NCBI GenBank assembly: GCA_023409435.1
Contig: JAEYHP010000148.1
Location: 1 to 60,193, forward strand
Source: Bacillota bacterium
GTDB lineage: Bacteria > Bacillota > Clostridia > Christensenellales > CAG-138
Direction of reading: 5' to 3'
Length of the DNA stretch: 60,193 bases
How positions within the stretch are numbered: the first letter of the stretch is position 1; each line of letters begins with the position of its first letter. Position numbers and translations under genes: made by a program. Under the pieces are notes generated by a model, which was not told the origin of the DNA, did not search any database, and saw only the letters and a program-made list of their open reading frames with translations. This document shows, in pieces, positions 16,419-25,169 of the stretch.

Positions 16419-17176
16419 ACCCGATACTAAGGCTGGATAAAGTAAGCAAGCGCTTTGGTGGCGTGGTGGCGGCCGACGAAATCAGCTTTCATGTCATGCC
16501 GGCGCAGATTCACGGCCTGATAGGCCCCAACGGTGCCGGAAAAAGCACACTTATGAATCTCATCAGCGGCATCTACACGCCGGACTCCGGGAGCATATTT
16601 TTTAATGAGGAGAATATTACGTCCTATCCTTCCCATAAGCGCGCCCGCATGGGCATTGGTCGTACGTTCCAAACGCCCAGGTTTTTGCAGCGTTCCAATA
16701 TCCGGGACAATCTTCTGCTGGGAACCGACTTGAATAACCAGATGGGCTACTTGAACAGCTATTTTGGGAAAAAGGGCGCCAATTTTGAAGAGGAACTCCA
16801 GGATCTGATGCGCTATCTGGATTTTACTTTTGATTGGGACGACGATATCAGCTGCTTAGCTTACGGTCAGCGCAAACAGCTTGAAATCGTGCGCAGCATG
16901 CTGTCGCACCCAAAAATTATGCTGGTGGACGAGCCGGCGGCGGGCCTGAACAATAAGGAAATCGACGACGTGATGGCGCTGCTGAATTACGCGGCAAGGA
17001 ATAAAGGCATAGGCGTGCTGCTGATCGAGCATTCCATGGATATGATTATGAATATCTGTGAAAACATTGTGGTCATCAACTTTGGCAAAGTCATCTGCAA
17101 CGGCGATCCCAAATGCGTATCCAGCGACGAAGCGGTAATAGAAGCGTACCTGGGGAGGAATTTGGAGCATGCTTGA
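16415..17176 (+). CDS. LivG-type ABC ATPase
   Basis: A 253-residue ATPase with Walker A GPNGAGKST, ABC signature variant AYGQRKQLEIV, Walker B IMLVDEP and the H-loop LLIEHSMD. It powers import through the two permeases. The signature has YGQRK where most ATPases have SGGQ, which is normal for LivG proteins. It overlaps both neighbours: 4 bases with livM and 8 with livF. Confidence 0.94.
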   Translation: MNPILRLDKVSKRFGGVVAADEISFHVMPAQIHGLIGPNGAGKSTLMNLISGIYTPDSGSIFFNEENITSYPSHKRARMGIGRTFQTPRFLQRSNIRDNLLLGTDLNNQMGYLNSYFGKKGANFEEELQDLMRYLDFTFDWDDDISCLAYGQRKQLEIVRSMLSHPKIMLVDEPAAGLNNKEIDDVMALLNYAARNKGIGVLLIEHSMDMIMNICENIVVINFGKVICNGDPKCVSSDEAVIEAYLGRNLEHA

Positions 17177-17900
17177 GATCAAAAACCTGCACGCTTATTA
17201 CGGCCCGATCGAAGCCCTGAAGGGGATCGACATGAACGTGAGATCGGGAAGCATCACTTGCCTCATAGGCTCCAACGGCGCGGGCAAAACAACGCTGCTG
17301 AAAGCAATTTCAGGTGTTATCCGACGCACCGGCTCTATTCAGGCGGAGCATTGCGGAGAGTTGATTGACAAAAACGCCAACTACATCGCTAAGCAGGGGA
17401 TCATTCATGTGCCGGAGGGCCGTCATATTTTCCCGGGTCTGACGGTGCATGACAATCTTGAGACAGGGACCATCAACTGGCACGGATTTTTCGGCCGCAA
17501 GCCCTATGACAAAGAGCTTGAGGAGGTTTACACGCTGTTTCCGCACCTGAAGCAGCGCAGGAGCCAGCTGGGGTGGAGCCTTTCGGGCGGTGAGCAGCAG
17601 ATGCTCGCTATTGGCCGCGGCATTATGGCACATCCCAAGATCTTGATGCTGGACGAACCCTCCATGGGCCTTGCGCCCATCGTGGTAGCCGAGCTTTTCG
17701 AAAAGATCGTCCAAATCAACAAACTGGGCATCCCGGTACTGCTGGTGGAGCAGAACGCCCGCCTGGCGTTTGAAATCTCCGACTACGCCTATATCATCGA
17801 CAGCGGCAAGGTGTTTTTGCAGGGACCGTCGGCCGAGCTCAAAAACGATCCCCGCGTGGTGCAGGCGTATTTGGGGAAAATGGCTGCCGGTAAGCATTGA
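17169..17900 (+). CDS. LivF-type ABC ATPase
   Basis: A 243-residue second ATPase, with Walker A GSNGAGKTT, signature LSGGEQQMLAIGR, Walker B ILMLDEPSMGL and H-loop VEQNAR. The QLGWSLSGGEQQ and NARLAFEISDYAYII blocks are typical of LivF. It completes the importer; the catabolic genes start 22 bases after its stop. Confidence 0.95.
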   Translation: MLEIKNLHAYYGPIEALKGIDMNVRSGSITCLIGSNGAGKTTLLKAISGVIRRTGSIQAEHCGELIDKNANYIAKQGIIHVPEGRHIFPGLTVHDNLETGTINWHGFFGRKPYDKELEEVYTLFPHLKQRRSQLGWSLSGGEQQMLAIGRGIMAHPKILMLDEPSMGLAPIVVAELFEKIVQINKLGIPVLLVEQNARLAFEISDYAYIIDSGKVFLQGPSAELKNDPRVVQAYLGKMAAGKH

Positions 17901-17922
17901 CAATAATGTGGAGGAACGAAAC

Positions 17923-18975
17923 ATGAAAGCACTGGTGAAGTATGACGCAGGCCCTGGGAATATGGAGATCCGGGACGTTCCCGAGCCCTCGGCCGGGCCG
18001 GGCCAGATAAAAATTCAGGTGCGCATGGCGGGCATATGCGGCTCGGATCTGCATATCTACCACAGCGATATCGCCATTCCGGTGCGGCCTCCTGTAACGA
18101 CGGGGCATGAGTTTTCAGGCGTGGTGGCCGAAGTGGGAGAGGGCGTTACTGGCTTTGCCCCGGGCGATCGTGTCGTCTCGGAAACGGCCTACGACTATTG
18201 CGGCACATGCGATTACTGCCGAGAGGGTTTCTACAACCTCTGCGTGAGCCGCAGGACGCTCGGCTACTGGTATAACGGCATATTTACCGATTATACCGTC
18301 GTACCGGCCGGACGTGTGCATAAAATACCGGCTACGGTATCCGACACCGCCGCGGCCATGACCGAACCCTTGGCCTGCGTATGCCACGCCGTTTATGATC
18401 TTTGCCGCATTGTGCCGGGGGACCTCGTGCTAATTTCCGGCCCCGGGGCGATCGGGCTCATGGCCATGCAGGTAGCCAAAGCGCACGGCGCAAACGTGGT
18501 GATAAGCGGCATGGAGCGGGATTCGGCCCGCCTTGAACTCGCCAAACAGCTTGGGGCGGACCATGTGGTCAATCTGGAGAGGCAAAACCTTGAGGAAGTC
18601 GTCATGTCCTTATCCGGCGGTTATGGAGCGGATGTGGTGCTCGAATGCTCCGGCTCCGCGCCCGGCATCGATACGGGGCTGCGGCTCATTAAAAAGAGGG
18701 GGTGGTTTACCCAGATCGGCCTGCCCGGAAAAACCATTCCGTTTGATATTGAAAAAGTATGCTACAAGGAATTGCATTTTTCCGGCTCCCTTGGCTCCCG
18801 CAATCATAGCTGGAGGCGCGCGCTCAAGCTGCTGGAAGAAAAGAAGGTAACGCTCGAACCCCTGGCCGATGTGTGCTTGCCCATTACCCAATGGGAGGAA
18901 GCCTTCCGCCGGTTTGAAAGCAAGGACGGCTGCAAGTTTTTCCTGATACCGGAAGGCGCCGGGGCAATGGTATGA
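17923..18975 (+). CDS. Zinc-dependent MDR dehydrogenase (polyol/threonine DH type) 1
   Basis: A 350-residue medium-chain dehydrogenase. The catalytic zinc site is shown by GICGSD (Cys) and GHEF (His-Glu). The structural zinc site is the four-cysteine loop CGTCDYCREGFYNLC, and the Rossmann motif is GPGAIG near residue 170. The family oxidises secondary alcohols of polyols, sugars or threonine with NAD(P). In this operon it probably oxidises or reduces the imported carbohydrate. ATG 17923 has GAGGAA upstream. It is only ~30-35% similar by eye to the second MDR enzyme in the operon, so they likely act at different steps. Confidence 0.93.
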   Translation: MKALVKYDAGPGNMEIRDVPEPSAGPGQIKIQVRMAGICGSDLHIYHSDIAIPVRPPVTTGHEFSGVVAEVGEGVTGFAPGDRVVSETAYDYCGTCDYCREGFYNLCVSRRTLGYWYNGIFTDYTVVPAGRVHKIPATVSDTAAAMTEPLACVCHAVYDLCRIVPGDLVLISGPGAIGLMAMQVAKAHGANVVISGMERDSARLELAKQLGADHVVNLERQNLEEVVMSLSGGYGADVVLECSGSAPGIDTGLRLIKKRGWFTQIGLPGKTIPFDIEKVCYKELHFSGSLGSRNHSWRRALKLLEEKKVTLEPLADVCLPITQWEEAFRRFESKDGCKFFLIPEGAGAMV

Positions 18976-18997
18976 AGAGAAGAAGGAGGGTGACAAA

Positions 18998-19837
18998 ATG
19001 AGCTTGTTACTTGAAAGAGTTGAACAATTAAACGCTTTGTGCAAAACATTCCGTACCGATTTAATAGAGCTTTTGTACAGTATCCAGACCGGGCATCCGG
19101 GCGGCTCGCTGTCGGTATGCGAAATTCTGACGGTTCTGTATTTTGAAAAGGCTTCGGTGGATTCTATTAATCCCTGCTGGGAAGAAAGGGACCGTATCGT
19201 ATTGACCAAGGGCCATGCGGCTCCCATGCTGTACCGCGTGCTGGCGGAAAAAGGCTTCTTCCCGGTGGAGGAAATGCGCACGCTGCGCCAGATTGATTCC
19301 CGCCTGCAGGGCCATCCCTGCTCCGTGGAGACGCCGGGGGTGGAGCTTTCCACAGGGCCTCTGGGCATCGGGTTATCAGCGTCGGTGGGTATGGCGCTGG
19401 GAATGCGCCTTTCCGGCGTTCCCTCCACTGTATACGCCGTAATGGGCGACGGCGAACTCAACGAAGGCACCGTTTGGGAGGCGGCCATGAGCGCGGCCAA
19501 ATTCTCTCTTGATAACCTCGTTGTGATCGTGGACCATAACGGCGTGCAGCTCGACGGCACATGCGATGACATTATGCCCATGGGCGACCTCGCGGCAAAA
19601 TTCGCGGCCTTCGGCTTTGAGGTGCTGCATTGCGACGGCCACGATGTTAACAGCATCGCGGAAAGCATAGACAAAGCAAAGCAGGTGCAGGGAAAACCTG
19701 CGGTCATACTGGCGAAAACCGTAAAGGGCAAGGGTATTTCCTTTATGGAAGGAAAAAACGCCTGGCATGGCAAGCCCATTAACGACAAGGAATACGCCGC
19801 GGCGATTGCGGAACTGGGAGGAGTGCAGCATGCCTAA
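18998..19837 (+). CDS. Transketolase, N-terminal (TPP-binding) subunit
   Basis: The 279-residue first half of a split transketolase. It carries the TPP-binding motif starting GDGELNEG and ending in DHN, plus TGHPGGSLS and KGHAAPMLY, which line the cofactor pocket. The enzyme moves a two-carbon ketol unit between sugars. Split transketolases in clostridia and relatives often serve special carbohydrate pathways (for example the apulose-phosphate and sulfo-sugar pathways) rather than the pentose phosphate pathway. The ribosome site is AAGGAGGG. The gene overlaps its partner by 8 bases. Confidence 0.95.
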   Translation: MSLLLERVEQLNALCKTFRTDLIELLYSIQTGHPGGSLSVCEILTVLYFEKASVDSINPCWEERDRIVLTKGHAAPMLYRVLAEKGFFPVEEMRTLRQIDSRLQGHPCSVETPGVELSTGPLGIGLSASVGMALGMRLSGVPSTVYAVMGDGELNEGTVWEAAMSAAKFSLDNLVVIVDHNGVQLDGTCDDIMPMGDLAAKFAAFGFEVLHCDGHDVNSIAESIDKAKQVQGKPAVILAKTVKGKGISFMEGKNAWHGKPINDKEYAAAIAELGGVQHA

Positions 19838-20765
19838 GACAATTCGGGACGCATACGGCGAGAGCCTGCTCAAATACGGAAAAGACAATCCCAATGTGGT
19901 GGCGCTGGACGCCGACGTGGCATCCTCCACAAAGTCGTCCATATTCGGCAAGGAATGCCCGGACCGGTTTTTCAATATGGGCATTGCGGAGGCCAATATG
20001 GTGGGGGTGGCCGCGGGCCTTGCCGCAAGCGGCAAAATTCCCTTTATCAATACCTTCGCGGTGTTCCTGACCTCCATCGGTCTCATTGGCGCGCGGGCTT
20101 TTGGCTCCTATTCCGGCCTCAATATGAAATTCATGGGCGCCTATGGCGGCATATCCGATTCCTACGACGGGCCCAGCCACCATTCCCTGGAGGACATTGC
20201 CATCATGCGCACGCTGCCGGGGTTTGAAGTATTTGTACCGTCGGACGAGGCGCAGACCGACTGGCTGGTAAAGCATGCCATAGAAACAAAAGGCCCCATG
20301 TACATCCGCCTTTCCCGGGATGCCACCGCCGATGTTTACGCCCCCGGCACCACGTTTGCGCCCGGCAGGGGCATGGTGCTGCGCGAAGGGACTGATGCCG
20401 CTATCATAGCCTGTGGCGTGATGGTGGGGCAGGCGCTCCAGGCCGCGGAAGAGCTTGCGCAAAAAGGCGTGGAGGTCCGGGTGGTGGACATGTTTTCCAT
20501 AAAGCCCATAGACAGGGCGTTGGTACTGGATTGCGCCGCAAAAACCGGGTTGATTGTTACCGCTGAAGAACACAATGTCATCGGCGGCCTTGGCGGCGCG
20601 GTAGCCGAAGTACTCAGCGCTGCCGGAAGCAGAGTGCCCCAGAGATTTATCGGGACAAACGACTGCCACACCGAGTGCGGCCCTTATGGAGACCTGCTGC
20701 AGCGGTATTGCCTCGACGCCTCGGCCATAGCCAAGACGGTAGAGTTGGCGTTGAATGGGAAGTGA
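19830..20765 (+). CDS. Transketolase, C-terminal (Pyr-binding) subunit
   Basis: The 311-residue second half, covering the pyrimidine-binding and C-terminal domains. The conserved Glu that activates TPP is in FFNMGIAEANMVGVAAGLA, followed by the YGGISDSYDGPSHHS substrate loop and the C-terminal AEEHNVIGGLGGAV. The start is set at ATG 19830, inside the end of the first subunit gene, with GGGAGGAG about 6 bases upstream; this overlap favours equal production of the two halves. It must pair with the first subunit to be active. Confidence 0.95.
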   Translation: MPKTIRDAYGESLLKYGKDNPNVVALDADVASSTKSSIFGKECPDRFFNMGIAEANMVGVAAGLAASGKIPFINTFAVFLTSIGLIGARAFGSYSGLNMKFMGAYGGISDSYDGPSHHSLEDIAIMRTLPGFEVFVPSDEAQTDWLVKHAIETKGPMYIRLSRDATADVYAPGTTFAPGRGMVLREGTDAAIIACGVMVGQALQAAEELAQKGVEVRVVDMFSIKPIDRALVLDCAAKTGLIVTAEEHNVIGGLGGAVAEVLSAAGSRVPQRFIGTNDCHTECGPYGDLLQRYCLDASAIAKTVELALNGK

Positions 20766-20772
20766 AATACGT

Positions 20773-21792
20773 ATGAAGCAAGCAGTTCTGACCGCCCCCT
20801 ATACATTCGAGCTCCGCGACGTTCCCGTGCCCGAGATCACGCCGGATCAGGTATTGCTCCGGGTGGTGCGCGTAGGGGTATGCGGTTCGGATATTCAGAT
20901 GTACCATGGCCGCCACAAATATATGACCTATCCGGTCGTGCCGGGGCACGAAGTCAGCGCCGTTATCGAGAAGGCGGGCGCCAACGTGCAGGGCTACCGG
21001 GAAGGCGATAAGGTTACGGTAGAACCCCAGGTAGTCTGCGGCGTATGCCACCCCTGCACCATAGGGCGCTTCAACGTATGCGAGAGCCTGAAGGTGATGG
21101 GCGTTCATATGGACGGGTTTGCGGCCGAATTTGTGGCGATGGACCCGAAATATCTGCATCTTTGCCCGCCCGACATGGATCTGGACCTTATTACGCTGGT
21201 GGAACCCTTGGCTGTGGGCGTGGGGGCCGTGAAACGCGGCAGCTACAAAAACGCCAACATTGCGGTGATCGGCGCCGGAACAATAGGCAATCTGATTGCC
21301 CAATCCGCCCTGGCGCTTGGCGCGGGCGACGTGCTCATTACGGATATTACGGATGCGCGGCTGGACCTTGCGCGGCGCTGCGGCATTAAGAAAGCGGTAA
21401 ACACCAAGGAGATATCGCTGCGGGACGCCATATTGCAGGCGTTTGGGACTAGGAAAGCGGATATCATTATCGACGCCGCAGCTACCGCCTCGAGTTTTTC
21501 AAGCTGCCTTGCGGCGGCGCGCCCAAGCTCGGACGTCATTATAACCGGCAACTACAAGGACCCCATGCAGTTGGAAGTACCCTTGCTGCAGCGCAGAGAA
21601 GTCAACCTCATCGGGCATATGATGTACGTGCGGGAGGATTATAAGGACGCTATCGACTTCCTGCAAAACGGCAGCGTGCAGGCAAAAGAGATCATTACAA
21701 GCCGTTTCCCCTTACAGGACATCGTGGACGGTTTTAAAAAGAGCGTGGACAACGCCACTCAGGAAATGAAAGTGGTTATGGATCTCTCATAA
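20773..21792 (+). CDS. Zinc-dependent MDR dehydrogenase 2
   Basis: A 339-residue medium-chain dehydrogenase, second in this operon. It has the catalytic-zinc motifs GVCGSD and GHEV, the structural-zinc loop CGVCHPCTIGRFNVC and the Rossmann motif GAGTIG. The overall pattern fits the sorbitol/threonine/galactitol dehydrogenase group. It starts 7 bases after the transketolase stop, with GGGAAGTG as ribosome site. Its place between transketolase and isomerase genes suggests it acts on a product or alternative substrate of the same pathway. Confidence 0.93.
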   Translation: MKQAVLTAPYTFELRDVPVPEITPDQVLLRVVRVGVCGSDIQMYHGRHKYMTYPVVPGHEVSAVIEKAGANVQGYREGDKVTVEPQVVCGVCHPCTIGRFNVCESLKVMGVHMDGFAAEFVAMDPKYLHLCPPDMDLDLITLVEPLAVGVGAVKRGSYKNANIAVIGAGTIGNLIAQSALALGAGDVLITDITDARLDLARRCGIKKAVNTKEISLRDAILQAFGTRKADIIIDAAATASSFSSCLAAARPSSDVIITGNYKDPMQLEVPLLQRREVNLIGHMMYVREDYKDAIDFLQNGSVQAKEIITSRFPLQDIVDGFKKSVDNATQEMKVVMDLS

Positions 21793-21844
21793 CGGCAGAT
21801 GGACGACCACTTCAATTTAAAATGTGACACAGGAGGGATTTGCA

Positions 21845-22747
21845 ATGAAAGAGTCTATCTACAAATATTTCAAAGTTGGCACTATTCAATGGATGAGCCA
21901 TCCTCCCGCCAAGTACGACATTCTGGAATCGCTCAAGACTCTTGCGGCGGACGACTTTTTCGATGCCATAGAGGTCGGGCGCATTCAGGATGACGGCGTC
22001 CGTGCGGCTGCGAAAAAGATCCTTGAGCAGAGTCACATGAAGGTGTGCTACGGCGCGCAGCCCCGGCTCTTGGGCCCCAAGCTCAACCCCAACGATCTCG
22101 ACGAAGCGGGCCGCAAGGCCGCCGAGGCTACCTTGCTTGAAGCGGTGGACGAGGCGGAATACCTGGGGGCAAAGGGCATCGCCTTTTTATCCGGCAAATG
22201 GAGCGAAGAAACCAAGGACATAAATTATGCGCAGCTTTTAAAAACCACGCGCACGGTATGCGCATACGCCAAGACCAAAGGCATGCTGGTGGAACTCGAA
22301 GTGTTCGATTATGATATGGACAAAGCCTCGCTCATAGGCCCCGCCCCGCTCGCCGCGCGCTTTGCGGCCGATATGCGCACCACATGCGACAACTTTGGCC
22401 TGCTGGCGGATCTTTCCCACTTTCCCACCACCTACGAAACCAGCAAGTTTGTCATTCAGGTGCTTCGGCCCTACATTACGCACCTGCATTTTGGAAACGC
22501 CGTGGTAAAGCAAGGCTGCGACGCGTACGGAGACCTGCACCCCTGCTTTGGCTATCCCAACAGCGCCAACGACACCGAAGAGCTTTTGGACTATTTCCGC
22601 GTATTGAAGAACGAAGGCTTTTTCAACGCAAACGATCCGATGGTGCTTTCCATGGAGGTTACGCCCCGGCCCGATCAGAACGGGGACATCATACTGGCCA
22701 ACACAAAGCGGGTGGTGAACCGCGCGTGGGCGCTGCTGGAGGACTAA
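21845..22747 (+). CDS. Sugar isomerase/epimerase (xylose-isomerase-like TIM barrel)
   Basis: A 300-residue member of the AP-endonuclease-2/xylose-isomerase-like TIM-barrel superfamily. Expected metal ligands are visible at strand ends: Glu in VELEVFD, Asp in LLADLSHFP, His in ITHLHFGN and Glu in LSMEV. Relatives interconvert ketoses, isomerise aldoses or epimerise sugar acids. Within this operon it would prepare the carbon chain for the dehydrogenases or transketolase. The start has AGGAGGG 7 bases upstream. Exact reaction unknown. Confidence 0.88.
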   Translation: MKESIYKYFKVGTIQWMSHPPAKYDILESLKTLAADDFFDAIEVGRIQDDGVRAAAKKILEQSHMKVCYGAQPRLLGPKLNPNDLDEAGRKAAEATLLEAVDEAEYLGAKGIAFLSGKWSEETKDINYAQLLKTTRTVCAYAKTKGMLVELEVFDYDMDKASLIGPAPLAARFAADMRTTCDNFGLLADLSHFPTTYETSKFVIQVLRPYITHLHFGNAVVKQGCDAYGDLHPCFGYPNSANDTEELLDYFRVLKNEGFFNANDPMVLSMEVTPRPDQNGDIILANTKRVVNRAWALLED

Positions 22748-22801
22748 TTCTCCGGCCCATACGGCGGAACTCTCACAGTGTATGAAAAGGAGAGATTGTA
22801 A

Positions 22802-23758
22802 ATGAAAATTGTCATTCTGGACGGTTATACCGAAAACCCCGGCGATCTGAGCTGGGGCGGGTTTGAAGCCCTGGGGGGACTGCGCGTTTATGACCGGACG
22901 GCTCCGGGCGATATCGTGGCCCGCATCGGGGATGCCGACGCTGTCATCATGAATAAAACGCCCATCAGCAGGGAAACGCTTGATGCGTGCCCCGGCGTCA
23001 GGTATATCGGCGTGCTGGCGACCGGCTACAATGTTGTGGATACCGCGGCGGCGAAGGAAAAGGGCGTTGTCGTTACGAACATTCCCACGTACGGAACCAC
23101 GGCGGTGGCGCAGTTCGTGTTCGCGCTGCTTCTTGAAATCTGCCATCACGTTGGCGCTCACAGCCAGGCGGTATATAACGGGGACTGGACCAATAACCAG
23201 GATTGGTGCTTCTGGAACTATCCGCTCATTGAGCTGGCAGGGAAAACCATGGGTATTGTCGGGTTTGGGCGCATCGGCCAGAATACGGCGCGCATCGCCG
23301 CAGCCCTTGGCATGAAGGTGCTCGCCTATGACGAATACCAAAGCGAAGAGGCCAAGCAATATGGGCAGTATGTGACGCTGGACGAGCTTTTGAAGGAAAG
23401 CGACGTTATTTCGCTGCATTGCCCCCTGACGCCTTCCACGCAGGGGCTTATCAACCGCGAAACCATCGCGAAGATGAAGGACGGCGTTATTCTCATCAAC
23501 ACGTCCCGTGGGCCGCTGGTGGTCGAGAGCGATTTGGCCGAAGCCCTGAACAGCGGCAAGGTTTATGCCGCCGGGGCGGACGTTGTTTCCACCGAGCCTA
23601 TCCGGGCGGACAATCCCCTGCTTGGCGCAAAGAACTGCTTCCTCACGCCGCATATCGCATGGGCGCCCCAGGCAAGCCGCGCGCGCCTGATGGACATCGC
23701 CGTAAACAACCTGAAGGCTTACGCAAATGGCAAGCCTGTCAATGTCGTAAACCGGTAA
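22802..23758 (+). CDS. D-2-hydroxyacid dehydrogenase (glycerate dehydrogenase/hydroxypyruvate reductase type)
   Basis: A 318-residue NAD(P)-dependent enzyme. It has the Rossmann motif GFGRIGQ (~residue 150), the catalytic Arg in INTSRGPLV, the catalytic Glu downstream in VSTEP and the catalytic His in LTPHIAWAP. The block GYNVVDTAAAKEKG and overall length match glycerate dehydrogenases. Paired with the glycerate kinase just downstream, hydroxypyruvate to D-glycerate is the most sensible reaction, though related 2-oxoacids are possible. It is the last gene before a strong terminator. Confidence 0.9.
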   Translation: MKIVILDGYTENPGDLSWGGFEALGGLRVYDRTAPGDIVARIGDADAVIMNKTPISRETLDACPGVRYIGVLATGYNVVDTAAAKEKGVVVTNIPTYGTTAVAQFVFALLLEICHHVGAHSQAVYNGDWTNNQDWCFWNYPLIELAGKTMGIVGFGRIGQNTARIAAALGMKVLAYDEYQSEEAKQYGQYVTLDELLKESDVISLHCPLTPSTQGLINRETIAKMKDGVILINTSRGPLVVESDLAEALNSGKVYAAGADVVSTEPIRADNPLLGAKNCFLTPHIAWAPQASRARLMDIAVNNLKAYANGKPVNVVNR

Positions 23759-23777
23759 TTCCTTTTTGCATTCGGGC

Positions 23778-23815
23778 TATGGCGCGGCGCGTTGCGCCGC
23801 GCCATATTTTTTTTT
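23778..23815 (+). terminator. Terminator at the end of the main operon
   Basis: TATGGCGCGGCGC and GCGCCGCGCCATA form a perfect 13-bp stem with a 3-base loop, followed by nine T residues. Very strong; glycerate kinase lies just beyond it. Confidence 0.95.
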
Positions 23816-23883
23816 GGCTCTTTCTATTACCCGGAGAGTCAATTTTTGGCACAAAGCTGTCTTCATACAGAAAGGAACCTGTC

Positions 23884-25008
23884 ATGAAAAGATTTATCAT
23901 TGCGCCTGACTCCTTCAAGGGAACGATGCCCGCGGACGAGGCCGCTTCCGTGATACAGAACGCCATTTTCACGCACATTCCGGATGCCCAAATAACATGC
24001 TTGCCCATGGCGGACGGGGGAGAGGGGATGGTGGAGGCGTATTTGCGCATCTTGGGCGGCGAACGCAAAACCGCATGGGTATCGGGGCCGTTTGGCGAGC
24101 CGATGGAAGCCTTCTATGGCCTGCTTATGGATAACACCGCCGTAATAGAAATGGCGGCCTGCGCGGGATTGCCGCTTGTGGATGGAAGGCGCGACCCGCT
24201 GCATGCAACGACAAAAGGCGTTGGCGAGCTGATCCGTATTGCGGAACAGGAAGGCGCGGCGCGCATTGTAATGGGCATAGGGGGCAGCGCGACAAACGAC
24301 TGCGGTATCGGCATGGCGGCGGCGCTCGGGTACCGCTTCCTGGATGAAAATAAAAACCCGGTCGAACCGCTTGCGTGCAATATGCGCCATATCAGGCATA
24401 TTGAAAAACCCGACCAGCTGCCTGCAATCCCTGTCATGGCCGCGTGCGACGTCGATAATCCGCTGTATGGCCCCGTTGGCGCGACATATACTTTTGGGAG
24501 GCAAAAGGGAGCGGAAGACGATACGCTGGCTTTGCTGGAAGCAGGAATTCAAACTATGGCGGAAGTCATTTTGCGCGATTTAAAAGCGGATGTGGCGAAT
24601 GTGCCAGGCGCCGGAGCGGCCGGCGGGCTGGGTGCAGGGTTGCTTGCGTTCCTTGGCGCGGAGCTCAAACCCGGAATTGATTTGCTGCTGGATACCTGCG
24701 GCTTTGATGAAATGCTGCAGGGCAGCGATATTGTATTGACCGGGGAAGGGAAAATAGACTGGCAAAGTGCGCACGGCAAAGTACCGGTCGGAATAGCCAG
24801 GCGTGCGAAAAAGGCAAACGTGCCCTGCATCGCTTTGTGCGGCGCTATCGGGGACGGGGCAGAAGCCGTATATGAACAAGGGATCACGGCAATATTCTCT
24901 GCCGTACGGGGCGCGTCGGATTTTGACGGGATCAAAAAGACTTGCCACGGGGACCTTTCCATACTGGCGGATTCCGTTGTCAGGCTGTTGTTAGCCATTG
25001 GAGGCTAA
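23884..25008 (+). CDS. Glycerate kinase (GarK/GlxK family)
   Basis: A 374-residue glycerate kinase that phosphorylates D-glycerate (2-phosphoglycerate in most of this family) and so delivers the pathway product to lower glycolysis. Typical blocks are APDSFKGTMPADEAA at the N-terminus, PMADGGEGMVEA, MGIGGSATNDCGIG and GAGAAGGLGAGL. The start is taken at ATG 23884 (AAAGGAA upstream), because the open frame before it overlaps the preceding gene. It is separated from the operon by a strong terminator, so it is made by read-through or from its own promoter, which I could not identify. Confidence 0.94.
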   Translation: MKRFIIAPDSFKGTMPADEAASVIQNAIFTHIPDAQITCLPMADGGEGMVEAYLRILGGERKTAWVSGPFGEPMEAFYGLLMDNTAVIEMAACAGLPLVDGRRDPLHATTKGVGELIRIAEQEGAARIVMGIGGSATNDCGIGMAAALGYRFLDENKNPVEPLACNMRHIRHIEKPDQLPAIPVMAACDVDNPLYGPVGATYTFGRQKGAEDDTLALLEAGIQTMAEVILRDLKADVANVPGAGAAGGLGAGLLAFLGAELKPGIDLLLDTCGFDEMLQGSDIVLTGEGKIDWQSAHGKVPVGIARRAKKANVPCIALCGAIGDGAEAVYEQGITAIFSAVRGASDFDGIKKTCHGDLSILADSVVRLLLAIGG

Positions 25009-25082
25009 CGTAAATATAATTAGACAAGGCATCGTTGGTTCTTGGGGGAAAATGTTTAAGGAAAATAATCATCTAATGCTTT

Positions 25083-25118
25083 ATAAAAGCTATGAGATAT
25101 CATCCCATAGCTTTCTAT
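25083..25118 (-). terminator. Terminator between glycerate kinase and the minus-strand lipoprotein gene
   Basis: AAAGCTATG and CATAGCTTT form a 9-bp stem; on the minus strand it is followed by TTTATAAAG. A second hairpin, AACCCTT/AAGGGTT, stands at 25124-25142. Confidence 0.65.
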
Positions 25119-25169
25119 TTGGAAACCCTTTTTAAGGGTTCCCTTATTCATAATTTATTTGTTGTTTGT

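Noticed and set aside
18610..19788. Minus-strand open frame (~390 codons) opposite the dehydrogenase and transketolase genes
   Set aside because: Shadow of real genes; low-complexity Ser/Pro-rich translation without motifs.
22238..23653. Long minus-strand open frame (~470 codons) opposite the isomerase and glycerate-dehydrogenase genes
   Set aside because: It is antisense to two strongly supported enzymes, its translation has no family motif or ribosome site, and high GC at third positions readily opens such frames.
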